A program made the translations under genes and the position numbers. The notes beneath the pieces were generated by a model. The model searched no databases and was not told the DNA's origin. It saw only the letters and a list, made by a program, of their open reading frames with translations. Shown here piece by piece: positions 48,455 through 56,950 of a DNA stretch of 64,000 nt. Every line of letters begins with the position of its first letter. Position 1 is the stretch's first letter. Origin of the DNA: an uncultured Verrucomicrobia subdivision 3 bacterium (GTDB taxonomy: Bacteria > Verrucomicrobiota > Verrucomicrobiia > Limisphaerales > UBA11358); assembly GCA_903875465.1 (NCBI GenBank), contig CAIQWB010000099.1, positions 124,001-188,000 on the forward strand, given 5' to 3'.

Positions 48455-48649
48455 ATTGACTGCCTCCTGGTCTTTGTTCCTGCGCCGCCGGGCCGCACCA
48501 GCTGCCTGTCCACCCGGTAGGTCATGCCTTGACGGGAACGGCCGGCCACCCCATTTTATTGGAAGTATTCGTGCTTAAAAACGGGTGCATGGTTGCGTTG
48601 CCAATGCCCCGGCTTATGAAACCGCAGCGCTGATCGTTGATTCCGAACT

Positions 48650-49399
48650 ATGGCAGATTTATTTGGTTCCACCCGCACCGTGGTCAAAGGCCGTTATGCC
48701 CTGATTGCACCCGATGGTTTTGTCCCCAGCCATGTGCCGGGCTGGCAGCATGTCCGCGCCGTGATTAACATTTCCCCGGCCCTGGGCGCACGTTTTGTGC
48801 AATTGCAGGTAAACCTCGGGCGCGTGGGGGTGGGCGAGGGAAATACCGGCACTCATGAATTTTTTATTTATGTCCTGGAGGGCGGGGGCAGCATCTTGGT
48901 GGATCAAAAACGCCATCGCCTTGAGGCCGGCAGTTATGTGTTCGTGCCACCGGGGCTGGACCTGCAAATCAAAAGTAATGGCCTCGGCCTGGCCATCTTG
49001 ATTTTTCAGAAAATTCACGAGCGCGTCAAAGGCCTGCATCTGCCCCGCACCGTGGTTGGCCACGAGCGCGACTGCAAGGGGCAGCCCGTGGCCGGCCATG
49101 AGGACATCCGGCGGCAAGTCCTGTTGCCGGATGAACCGGAATTTGACCTGGCGGTGAATATTTGCACGTACCAGCCCGGTGCGGCCCAGCCCTGCGTGGC
49201 CTCCCAGGTCATGGAAAATGGCGTGCTCATGCTCAAAGGGCAGGGCGTGTACCGCTTGGATACGGATTATCATCCCGTGCAGGCCGGGGATGTGATTTGG
49301 CTGGCCCCGTACTGCCCACAATGGTTTGTGGCCATGGGTAAAACCCCGGCCAGTTATATTTATTACCAGGACATCAACCGCGACCCCATGCCGGTTTAA
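48650..49399 (+). CDS. Cupin protein related to (S)-ureidoglycine aminohydrolase, metal ligands substituted
   Basis: The 249-residue bicupin follows the AllE/YlbA layout: an N-terminal cupin (HEFFIYVLEGGGSILVDQKR), then a second cupin ending with KGQGVYRLDTDYHPVQAGD and APYCPQWFVAMG. In known enzymes the second cupin binds Mn through Glu, His and His in VETHVMEHG, plus a later Gln. Here the segment reads VASQVMENG, so Glu and both His are replaced by Ala, Gln and Asn, while the Gln in CPQWF remains. It is therefore a family member by fold but perhaps not an active aminohydrolase. No allantoin pathway genes are nearby. Confidence 0.75.
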   Translation: MADLFGSTRTVVKGRYALIAPDGFVPSHVPGWQHVRAVINISPALGARFVQLQVNLGRVGVGEGNTGTHEFFIYVLEGGGSILVDQKRHRLEAGSYVFVPPGLDLQIKSNGLGLAILIFQKIHERVKGLHLPRTVVGHERDCKGQPVAGHEDIRRQVLLPDEPEFDLAVNICTYQPGAAQPCVASQVMENGVLMLKGQGVYRLDTDYHPVQAGDVIWLAPYCPQWFVAMGKTPASYIYYQDINRDPMPV

Positions 49400-49471
49400 G
49401 GTCCGCAACCGGACGGATCTGGTCCCTGGCCAACGGCGCATTCGCCGGGCTTCCCAGCCGTGCGCGCCGCT

Positions 49472-50557
49472 TTATCGCGGCTGCTGCTGCGTGAGGCAGT
49501 GCAGCGAGCCGAAGCCCCAAACCAAATCCAGCGCGTGGATGCCCACCACCGGACGGTCCTTGAACAGCTCGCCCAAAAGGCCCAGGGCCACGCGGTCGTT
49601 TGGATCATTGAAGGTCGGCACGATCACCGCAGCGTTGCAGATGTAAAAATTCGCGTAGCTGGCCGGGAGGCGCACCCCCTCAAAAAACAGTGGCGCCGGC
49701 ATGGGCAGGGCGACCACTTCCGGCTTGGTCCCATCCTCCAGGCGCAAATCCTGGATGCGGTCCCAGTTTTCCGCGAGCGGCCGGTAATTCTCGTCCTTCC
49801 GGTTATTTTCCTTCACCAGCACGAGTGTATTCGCATTCACAAACCGGCAGATATCGTCGATATGTCCGTGCGTGTCATCCCCTTTGGGGCCCTTGGCCAG
49901 CCAGAAGATGTTTGTGACACCCAAATACTGCTTCAGGGTGGATTCAATTTCCGCACGACCCAAACCCGGGTTGCGCACCTGGATTTTTGGGTCCAGGTAG
50001 CATTCCTCGGTGGAGAGCAGCGTGCCGCGACCGTTGATTTCAATCCCACCCCCCTCGATCACAAACGGTTTGCCGTGGTATTCCGCCGAAAACAATTGTT
50101 TGCGCAACAATTTGGCCGCCGTTTCCGGCACCTTCGTGTCCTTGCGCCAGTTGTCATATTTGGCCCAGCCATTGAAATGAAAATGCACGATCGCCGTTTC
50201 CGCCTCTGCCTTGGAACCGCCCTTTACAAAAATCGGCCCCGTGTCCCGGGTCCAGCCGCGGTTCGTCGGATGCAGGACAAACTGGATTTTGCGCAAATCC
50301 ACCCCCACCAGCTTGAGCACCCGCCGGGCGGCCGTCTTGTCGGCCTCGTGCCGGATGATCAGCCGCACGTTTTCGCCAGCGGAAATTTTGCGGATCATCT
50401 CCCCGTAAATCCACGGAATGACCTCAAATTTACCCGGCCAGTCGGACTGGTTATGGGGCCAGCCCAGCCAGGTGGCCGCGTGCGGCTCCCATTCGGCGGG
50501 CATGGCATACCCCAGTTCAGTGGGCGTGGCGGCGGGCAGTTGTTTGGGTGACGGCAT
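49472..50557 (-). CDS. aguA: Agmatine deiminase (peptidyl-arginine deiminase family)
   Basis: ATG 50557 gives 361 residues; a TTG 42 bp upstream is possible. Family motifs are present: EWEPHAATWLGWPHN near the start, NRGWTRDTGPIFV, FVIEGGGIEINGRG, GDDTHGHIDDICRFV with the catalytic His, and the terminal GSLHCLTQQ with nucleophile Cys354. It converts agmatine to N-carbamoylputrescine on the way to putrescine. It is divergent from the deoxyhypusine-synthase-like gene over a 128-bp gap, which suggests joint control of polyamine metabolism. Confidence 0.92.
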   Translation of the reverse strand: MPSPKQLPAATPTELGYAMPAEWEPHAATWLGWPHNQSDWPGKFEVIPWIYGEMIRKISAGENVRLIIRHEADKTAARRVLKLVGVDLRKIQFVLHPTNRGWTRDTGPIFVKGGSKAEAETAIVHFHFNGWAKYDNWRKDTKVPETAAKLLRKQLFSAEYHGKPFVIEGGGIEINGRGTLLSTEECYLDPKIQVRNPGLGRAEIESTLKQYLGVTNIFWLAKGPKGDDTHGHIDDICRFVNANTLVLVKENNRKDENYRPLAENWDRIQDLRLEDGTKPEVVALPMPAPLFFEGVRLPASYANFYICNAAVIVPTFNDPNDRVALGLLGELFKDRPVVGIHALDLVWGFGSLHCLTQQQPR

Positions 50558-50685
50558 AACGTTGGCCGGGAGCTTAAAAAGTTTGTCCGCTGCTGGCAAA
50601 TGATTCCGGCTGCGCCGGCTGCGCTGCTTTGCACGGCTTTGCCTTGATTCCCGGCCCGGGGAAGGCTACGTTTGCGGAATCTAAT

Positions 50686-51693
50686 ATGGCCAAAAAATCA
50701 AAGCAGCCCGAAATTTCCGGCGGACCCGTGTCGCAATTCATTCAGCACCATTACCGGCACTTCAATGCCGCCGCGCTGGTCGATGCCGCCAAAGGTTACG
50801 TCGCCCACTTGGACAAAGGGGGGCGCATGATGATCACCCTCGGCGGCGCCATGAGCACCGCGGAACTCGGCCTCTCGCTCGCCGAAATGATCCGCCAGGA
50901 CAAGGTGCATCTCATCACCTGCACCGGCGCCAACCTCGAGGAGGACGTGTTCAACCTCGTCGCCCATGATTTCTACGAACGCGTGCCGCACTACCGCATG
51001 CTCACCGCCGAGGACGAACAAAAGTTGCTCGAGCGCCACATGAACCGCGTCACCGACACCTGCATCCCCGAGGGCGAGGCCATGCGCCGCATGGAAAAAG
51101 CCATGCTCGAGGTCTGGACCAAGGCCGATAAAAAGGGCGAGCGCTTTTTCCCCCACGAATTCTTCTATCAAGTGCTGCTCAGCGGCAAGTACGAGAAATA
51201 TTACCAGATCGACCCGAAAAACTCCTGGATGCTTGCCGCCGCCGAGAAAAACCTGCCCATCGTGGTGCCCGGCTGGGAAGACGCCACCCTTGGCAACATG
51301 TACGCCGCCGCCGTGATCCGGGGCGATGTCAAGAATGTCCACACCGTCCGCACCGGCATTGAATACATGACCTGGCTCGCGGAATTCTACACCCGCACCG
51401 CCACCAAAAAGAGCACCATCGGCATGTTCCAGATCGGCGGGGGCATCTCCGGCGACTTCCCCATTTGCGTCGTGCCCATGCTGCACCAGGATCTGCTCCG
51501 CACCAACGTCCCGCTCTGGGGTTACTTCTGCCAGATCAGCGATTCCACCACCAGCTACGGCAGCTATTCCGGTGCCGTCCCCAATGAGAAAATCACCTGG
51601 GGCAAGCTCGGGGTGAAAACCCCCAAGTTCATCATCGAATCCGATGCCACCATCGTGGCTCCGCTGATTTTCGCCCACGTTCTGGGCTGGTAA
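50686..51693 (+). CDS. Deoxyhypusine synthase-like protein
   Basis: ATG 50686 (MAKKSKQPEISGG) gives 335 residues. Landmarks of the DHS family are ITCTGANLEEDVFNLVAHDF, NLPIVVPGWEDATLGNMY, IGGGISGDFPICV and the C-terminal GSYSGAVPNEKITWGKLG, where Lys307 matches the catalytic lysine that carries the butylamine group. Bacteria lack the eIF5A substrate of the eukaryotic and archaeal enzyme, and bacterial homologues are thought to use small amines, giving homospermidine-type products. The divergent agmatine deiminase gene supports a polyamine role. hldD follows 3 bp downstream. Confidence 0.9.
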   Translation: MAKKSKQPEISGGPVSQFIQHHYRHFNAAALVDAAKGYVAHLDKGGRMMITLGGAMSTAELGLSLAEMIRQDKVHLITCTGANLEEDVFNLVAHDFYERVPHYRMLTAEDEQKLLERHMNRVTDTCIPEGEAMRRMEKAMLEVWTKADKKGERFFPHEFFYQVLLSGKYEKYYQIDPKNSWMLAAAEKNLPIVVPGWEDATLGNMYAAAVIRGDVKNVHTVRTGIEYMTWLAEFYTRTATKKSTIGMFQIGGGISGDFPICVVPMLHQDLLRTNVPLWGYFCQISDSTTSYGSYSGAVPNEKITWGKLGVKTPKFIIESDATIVAPLIFAHVLGW

Positions 51694-51696
51694 GTC

Positions 51697-52707
51697 ATGA
51701 TGACCCCCGATGATTTTTCCCCGGCCCGCGTCCTCGTCACCGGGGGCGCGGGTTTCATCGGGAGCGCCCTCGTCTGGGCGCTGAACCGGCGCGGTTGCGA
51801 TAATATTGTCGTGTGCGACCTCCTCGGCACCACCGAGAAATGGCGCAACCTTGTCCCGCTGCGCTTTGCCGATTATGTGGAGGCCGAGACCCTGCCCGCC
51901 CGGCTCCAAAACGGCTCGCTCGGCCGGTTCGACCTCGTCCTGCATCTCGGCGCCTGCTCCGCCACCACGGAAAAAGATGCCAGCTATCTCATTCGTAACA
52001 ATTACGAATTTACCAAGGAACTCGCGGTCTGGAGCCTGGCGAACAGCGCGCGTTTCGTTTACGCCTCCTCCGCCGCCACCTACGGTGATGGCTCGGCCGG
52101 CATGGCCGATGACGAGTCGAAGTTGTCCACGCTCCGTCCGCTGAACATGTACGGCTACTCGAAGCACCTCTTCGATGTCCACGCCCGGCACGCCGGCTAT
52201 CTCCCTCAGATTGTCGGTTTGAAATACTTCAACGTCTTCGGTCCCAACGAGGATCACAAGGCCGACATGCGGTCGCTCGTGCATAAATCCACCGCGCAAG
52301 TCCAGGCCGAGGGGCTTATCCGCCTCTTCAAAAGCCACCGGCCCGATTACCGCGATGGCGAGCAAAAGCGCGATTTCCTGTACGTCAAGGACGCCGTGGC
52401 CATGACCTTGCACCTCGCTGCCACCCCCGCCGCCGGCGGCCTTTTCAACATCGGCAGCGGCGGCGCCCGCACCTGGATCGACCTCGCCCGCGCCGTGTTC
52501 GCCGCTTTGGAGAAAACGCCCGACATCCGGTTCATCGACATGCCTGAGGTCATTCGCGACAAATACCAATATTTCACCGAGGCCAACCTCACCCGCCTCC
52601 GCGCCACCGGCTACACCGCCCCCGTGACCACCCTGGAAAACGCGGTGGCCGATTACGTCCGCAACTACCTCGTCCCCGACCGCCGCCTCGATCCGGCAGT
52701 GGCGTAA
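51697..52707 (+). CDS. hldD: ADP-L-glycero-D-manno-heptose 6-epimerase
   Basis: The 336-residue short-chain-dehydrogenase-type epimerase has NADP motif VTGGAGFIGSAL, the Ser in YASSAATYG, and YGYSK as the catalytic Tyr-x3-Lys. YFNVFGPNEDHKADMRSLVH and QKRDFLYVKDAV are specific to HldD/RfaD. It makes the L,D-heptose donor for LPS inner core. It directly follows the deoxyhypusine-synthase-like gene, probably in one transcript, although the two pathways have no known link. Confidence 0.94.
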   Translation: MMTPDDFSPARVLVTGGAGFIGSALVWALNRRGCDNIVVCDLLGTTEKWRNLVPLRFADYVEAETLPARLQNGSLGRFDLVLHLGACSATTEKDASYLIRNNYEFTKELAVWSLANSARFVYASSAATYGDGSAGMADDESKLSTLRPLNMYGYSKHLFDVHARHAGYLPQIVGLKYFNVFGPNEDHKADMRSLVHKSTAQVQAEGLIRLFKSHRPDYRDGEQKRDFLYVKDAVAMTLHLAATPAAGGLFNIGSGGARTWIDLARAVFAALEKTPDIRFIDMPEVIRDKYQYFTEANLTRLRATGYTAPVTTLENAVADYVRNYLVPDRRLDPAVA

Positions 52708-53198
52708 TAGCGTTTGAATTCCAGCGGGATTTCGTCTCCGGCTAAGGCCCAACCGGCCGTAATTCCTGAGGCCCGGCAAAGTCGCCCCGCCACGCAGCCC
52801 TGATCCACCTCGCATAAACCGCTTGAGCACTTTAGGGGCAACTAAAACCCTTCCGAATTTGACCGTCAATCGGTGATGTGGCACGGGTATTTGAAATTTG
52901 GAGTTTGAATATTCCCTGGAGCTTGGTGCTTGGACGTTGGCGCCTTCCCTCTCATCTAAACTGTCTAAAATTGAACGAAACGCGCTTTTTTCAATCAATA
53001 TCGCATTGTGAGCCTGAAATTATCCGACCCGCAACGAAACCGGCCGCCGCTCCGGAAGGATGGCGGCGCTCCGGTCGGCGAGGGTTTGGCCAAATCAGCC
53101 CGCCCGGTCCCCGGGGACCGGGTTTTTGCCGGCCTCGGGGAATTAACCGTTTGATTTTGGGCTCAAACCCGGTAATCTCCGGAGTTCAAACATTTGAC
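52708..53198. other. Intergenic region, 491 bp, with repeat-like segment
   Basis: It precedes the ABC permease/SPFH/P-ATPase operon and should contain its promoter. At 52888-52942 there is a low-complexity TTTGGA/CTTGG-rich stretch of the kind found as decayed dispersed repeats. I see no gene. A weak -10-like TAAAAT lies near 52968, but no convincing -35 accompanies it. Confidence 0.45.
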
Positions 53199-54161
53199 AT
53201 GCGACAATTTTTGACCATCGCGGGCAACGCGTTTATGGAACTGGTCCGACAGCCGGTCTTCCTGCTGTTGATGACCGGGTCGCTATTGTTTGAAATTTTT
53301 CTCGCCGTTCCCTATTACTTTGCCTTTGGCGATGAACCCAAGCTCGTTGAAAACAGCGCCCTCGCCGTCATGCTGCTCACCGGCCTGTTTGGCGCTGTGT
53401 CTTGTGCCTCGTCCTCCCTTGCCCGGGAAATTCGCACCGGCACCGCTCTGGCGGTTCTCTCCAAGCCGGTCGGCCGCACCCGCTTCCTCGTGGCCAAATA
53501 CGTTGGTCTGGCCGGGGCGCTCACCTTGCTGGCCTATGTCAATTTGATCGGCGTGCTGCTGGCCAGTTGGATGGCCTTTGACGCTTATGGCAAGACGGAC
53601 ATCACGGCGCTTTGTATCATTGGCGGGGCCGTGGCGGTGGCCTATCTGGCCGGCGGTTTTAGCAATTTTTTTCTCCGGCGTAATTTTGTGAGTGACGCCG
53701 TGCTCGCCCAGGTCTTCTGCGTCACCCTTGCAGCCATCTGGATCCTGCAATTCACCAAACAGATGGCCAGTTTGGGCACCGCTTCCCACGTGGACTGGCG
53801 CCTGCTGCCCGCCGGGGTTTTGATCCTCTTTGCCCTCTGGATTCTGGCGGCGCTCGCCATTGCCTGCTCGACCCGGCTGGACATTATCCCCACCCTGGCC
53901 ATTTGCACGGCTTTTTTTCTGCTTGGTCTAATGTCGGATTATTTCTTTGGCCGGAGCGCGGAAATGGGCAGTTGGTGGGCTTCCACGCTTTACACCCTCG
54001 TGCCAAACTGGCAGCTTTTTTGGCTCGCCGATGCCCTGGAAACGAGCAAAGATAACTTTCACTGGGATTACGTGGGCAAAGCCTTTGGTTATGTCATCGG
54101 CTATGCCGGGGCGGCCCTGGCGGTGGGCACGGCTTTGTTTGAAGAACGGGAATTAAGTTAA
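53199..54161 (+). CDS. ABC-2 type transporter permease
   Basis: ATG 53199 (MRQFLTIAGNAFMELVRQP) gives 320 residues with six membrane helices in the ABC-2 pattern: an N-terminal amphipathic start, a hydrophobic pair, and the SSSLAREIRTGTALAVLSKP loop where such permeases contact their ATPase. No ATP-binding protein gene is adjacent on either side, which is unusual. The stop is 1 bp from the next SPFH gene, so it belongs to that operon. The exported substrate is unknown. Confidence 0.8.
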   Translation: MRQFLTIAGNAFMELVRQPVFLLLMTGSLLFEIFLAVPYYFAFGDEPKLVENSALAVMLLTGLFGAVSCASSSLAREIRTGTALAVLSKPVGRTRFLVAKYVGLAGALTLLAYVNLIGVLLASWMAFDAYGKTDITALCIIGGAVAVAYLAGGFSNFFLRRNFVSDAVLAQVFCVTLAAIWILQFTKQMASLGTASHVDWRLLPAGVLILFALWILAALAIACSTRLDIIPTLAICTAFFLLGLMSDYFFGRSAEMGSWWASTLYTLVPNWQLFWLADALETSKDNFHWDYVGKAFGYVIGYAGAALAVGTALFEERELS

Positions 54162-54162
54162 A

Positions 54163-56034
54163 ATGGAACGCAACGTCCAAAAAAATGGTCTGGTAAATCT
54201 GCTGGCGGCGGGAATCGTGTTTGTCGCGGTTTTCTTCGTGGCGGTCTACGTCAACTCCCTGGCCGGGCGGGCGGCCGCCGTGTTCCTGGGCCTGAGCATG
54301 CTCGTGGCCCTGATCAGTTGGTTCCAAATGCGCCTGGGCGAAAATGAGCGCCTGGAAAAACTTGAAGTCGATGAACTGGCCCGGGCCAAGGGCGATTCCA
54401 CTTTGTTTGAGGCGCGTGACTCCGAAGTCTTTCCCGCCCGGCGTTCCCGGGAGCAATTCGAAAAGTTTCTCGTCCCCGCGTTCTGCGTACTACTGTGCCT
54501 CCTTGAAGCCGGCGGGGCCTGGCTGTTCTGGAATATCTCCGCCAAGCCGCTCCTGCCCCTGTACGGGGATCGCGCCCTCCCCACCCTGGCGATTTTCGCA
54601 GTTTTTGCCCTGGTGCTGTTCATCCTCGGCCGGTTTTCCGTGACGATTGCCCGGCTGGAAAACGAGCGTTTGCTCCGTCCCAGTGCCAGCTTTCTGCTGG
54701 CGGCGGCCTACATTTGCTTTCTCGCCGCCCTGGCCATCGCCGGGGTCAAGGCCGACATGCCCCGCGCCGACTTCTTTGTAACCCGTGGTTTGTGCGTGTT
54801 GCTGGGCTTGATGGCCGCCGAACTGCTTGTCACCCTGTTGTTGGAAATTTACCGGCCGCGCTTGAAAGGGCGCGTCGCCCGGCCCCTCTACGACAGCCGC
54901 CTGGTGGGTTTACTGGGCCAGCCGGAGGGCTTGTTCACCACCGCCGCCCAGGCGCTGGATTACCAATTTGGCTTTAAAGTTTCGGACACCTGGCTGTTCC
55001 AGATTCTCAAGCAGGGCCTCCCCCTGCTGCTGCTGGCGCAATTGGTGGTGCTGCTGTTGTCCTCCTGCCTGGTGTTCATTGATGCGGGCGAACAGGGGAT
55101 TCTGGAATATTATGGCCGGCCGGTCGCCGGTGGCGTGCTGCTGCCCGGCGCGCATTTCAAACTGCCCTGGCCTGTGGAAAAGGTTTACCGCTTTCGCACC
55201 GACCAAATCCAGTCTTTCTCCATTGGTTTCACGCCGGATGCCCAGAGCGAAAATGAGCGGGTGATTTTGTGGACCGTGGCCCATAACAAGGAGGAAAACT
55301 TCCTGGTCGCCAATCGCGAAACCCCCACGGTTAAGGCCAGTCTGGCCGACACCAATGACGTGCTCAAAGCCCCGCCCGTCAGCCTCATCACGGTCAGCAT
55401 TCCCGTGCAGTATCAAATTACCAGTGTGCTGGACTGGGCCTACCGCAACAGCGAGCCCACCAACCTTCTGGCCGATCTGGCCACGCGCGAGGTCGTCCGT
55501 TACCTTGCCTCGGTCGACCTGAACGACATCATGTCCCACACCCGTTTGGAAGCGGCTGATATTTTGCGCAAACGGATTCAAGCTTCCGCCGACCAGCTGT
55601 CGCTCGGGGTCAAAATCTTGTTCGTCGGTTTGCAGGATATTCATCCCCCCACCAAGGTGGCGGCGGATTATGAGAAGGTGGTCAGCACGGAGCAAACTCG
55701 ACTGGCGGCGATTTTGAATGCCCAGGCCCAGGCGATTCGCACCAATTCCCTGGCCGGTGCCCATGCGTTTGCCACCACCAACATCGCCGCCTCCACCCGG
55801 CAGCGCCTGGAAGTCGAGGCCTATGCCCGCGCCGCCTTGTTCACCAACCAGATTCCGGCCTTTGAAGCCGCCCCCTCCGTTTACCGTCAGCGCGCTTATT
55901 TCCAAGCCTTCGCCAGCGCGACCGCCAACGCGCGGAAATACATCCTGCTGGTGACCAACACCGACGATGTGATCATCTTTAACCTCGAGGATAAAATCTC
56001 CGAGGACATGTTGAATTTGAACGTAGAAAAATAA
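54163..56034 (+). CDS. SPFH/HflK-like protein with multi-helix N-terminal domain
   Basis: This 623-residue protein has an unusual architecture. The first 300 residues contain seven or so membrane helices in pairs, separated by a cytoplasmic linker with charged residues (LEKLEVDELARAKGDS). A last helix leads into an SPFH (band 7) domain from about residue 305: DAGEQGILEYYGRPV, LPGAHFKLPWPVEKVYRF, and later SVDLNDIMSHTRLEAADIL. Coiled coil follows. HflK/HflC normally have one helix each and form a cage around FtsH. A multi-helix SPFH protein next to HflC- and HflK-like genes suggests a specialised membrane microdomain or cage. Confidence 0.82.
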   Translation: MERNVQKNGLVNLLAAGIVFVAVFFVAVYVNSLAGRAAAVFLGLSMLVALISWFQMRLGENERLEKLEVDELARAKGDSTLFEARDSEVFPARRSREQFEKFLVPAFCVLLCLLEAGGAWLFWNISAKPLLPLYGDRALPTLAIFAVFALVLFILGRFSVTIARLENERLLRPSASFLLAAAYICFLAALAIAGVKADMPRADFFVTRGLCVLLGLMAAELLVTLLLEIYRPRLKGRVARPLYDSRLVGLLGQPEGLFTTAAQALDYQFGFKVSDTWLFQILKQGLPLLLLAQLVVLLLSSCLVFIDAGEQGILEYYGRPVAGGVLLPGAHFKLPWPVEKVYRFRTDQIQSFSIGFTPDAQSENERVILWTVAHNKEENFLVANRETPTVKASLADTNDVLKAPPVSLITVSIPVQYQITSVLDWAYRNSEPTNLLADLATREVVRYLASVDLNDIMSHTRLEAADILRKRIQASADQLSLGVKILFVGLQDIHPPTKVAADYEKVVSTEQTRLAAILNAQAQAIRTNSLAGAHAFATTNIAASTRQRLEVEAYARAALFTNQIPAFEAAPSVYRQRAYFQAFASATANARKYILLVTNTDDVIIFNLEDKISEDMLNLNVEK

Positions 56035-56043
56035 TTACAAGCC

Positions 56044-56949
56044 ATGAATCGTAATGTCCTGACCCTGGTAATCGGCGCCGTCCTGGTGGTGATCTTTGCG
56101 CTGTTGCTGTTTGTGTTCCAAGTCCGCAAGTCCGAGGTGGCGGTGGTTACCACCTTTGGCCGCCCGGTCAACAATATCACCGAGCCCGGCCCCTATTTCA
56201 AATGGCCCTGGCCCGTTCAAAATGTCTACAAGTTCGACCAGCGCGTGCAGAATTTTGAGGACAAGTTCAGCCAGACCTTCACCGCCGATAATAACACCCT
56301 GCTCTTGAGCGTCTATGTGGGCTGGAAAATCAGCGATGCCTCCGCGTTCTTCCGGAAAATCCCCGGTGCCTCCGTCCCGGCCGCCCAACAGTTGCTGGAA
56401 GGCATCCTCCGCAATTCCAAAAACCAGGTGATCGGCAAACATCCCCTGTCCGAGCTGGTGAATGCCAATCCGGCCGACTTGAAATTCGAGGAAATCGAAA
56501 CCAATATTCTGCAGGCCGTGGTCAGCGAGCTGAGCACCAATAATTACGGCATTGAAATTCAGTTTTTGGGCATCAAAAAATTGGGCCTGCCGGACAGTGT
56601 GGTGCAAACGGTGTTTCAGCGCATGACCTCTGAGCGCCAGGTCTTGATCAGCAAATTACAGTATGACGGCGAGGCGCAGGCCACCATCATCAAATCCGCC
56701 GCCGACCGGCAGGCCTCGGAAACCGTCAACAATGCCGTGGCCACCGCGACCCGCATCCGCGCCGAGGGCGAAGCCGAAGCCGCCCAAACCCTGCCCACCT
56801 TTGAGCGCAACCCGCAATTGGCCAACTTTTTGCTCCGGGTGGATGCCCTCAAGCAGTCCTTGGACCAGCGCTCCACTCTGATCTTCGACGAGCGCACCGC
56901 GCCGTTCGATTTGTTCCGCAGCCTGCCGGCCAATCCGCCCAGCCAGTAA
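56044..56949 (+). CDS. HflC-like SPFH-domain protein
   Basis: The 301-residue protein has one N-terminal helix (VLTLVIGAVLVVIFALLLFV) and an SPFH domain starting EVAVVTTFGRPVNNITEPGP, with YFKWPWPVQNVYKFDQRVQN as in HflC. The C-terminal coiled coil contains AEGEAEAAQTLPTFERNPQL, in the region where HflC has AEGEAEA. HflC with HflK makes a cage that controls FtsH proteolysis. FtsH is not encoded here. It lies between the multi-helix SPFH gene and an HflK-like gene. Confidence 0.88.
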   Translation: MNRNVLTLVIGAVLVVIFALLLFVFQVRKSEVAVVTTFGRPVNNITEPGPYFKWPWPVQNVYKFDQRVQNFEDKFSQTFTADNNTLLLSVYVGWKISDASAFFRKIPGASVPAAQQLLEGILRNSKNQVIGKHPLSELVNANPADLKFEEIETNILQAVVSELSTNNYGIEIQFLGIKKLGLPDSVVQTVFQRMTSERQVLISKLQYDGEAQATIIKSAADRQASETVNNAVATATRIRAEGEAEAAQTLPTFERNPQLANFLLRVDALKQSLDQRSTLIFDERTAPFDLFRSLPANPPSQ

Positions 56950-56950
56950 C

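Noticed and set aside
50698-52998. A 766-codon leftward frame antisense to the DHS-like gene and hldD
   Set aside because: Both opposite-strand genes have complete catalytic motifs. The long open frame is a by-product of high GC and codon bias.
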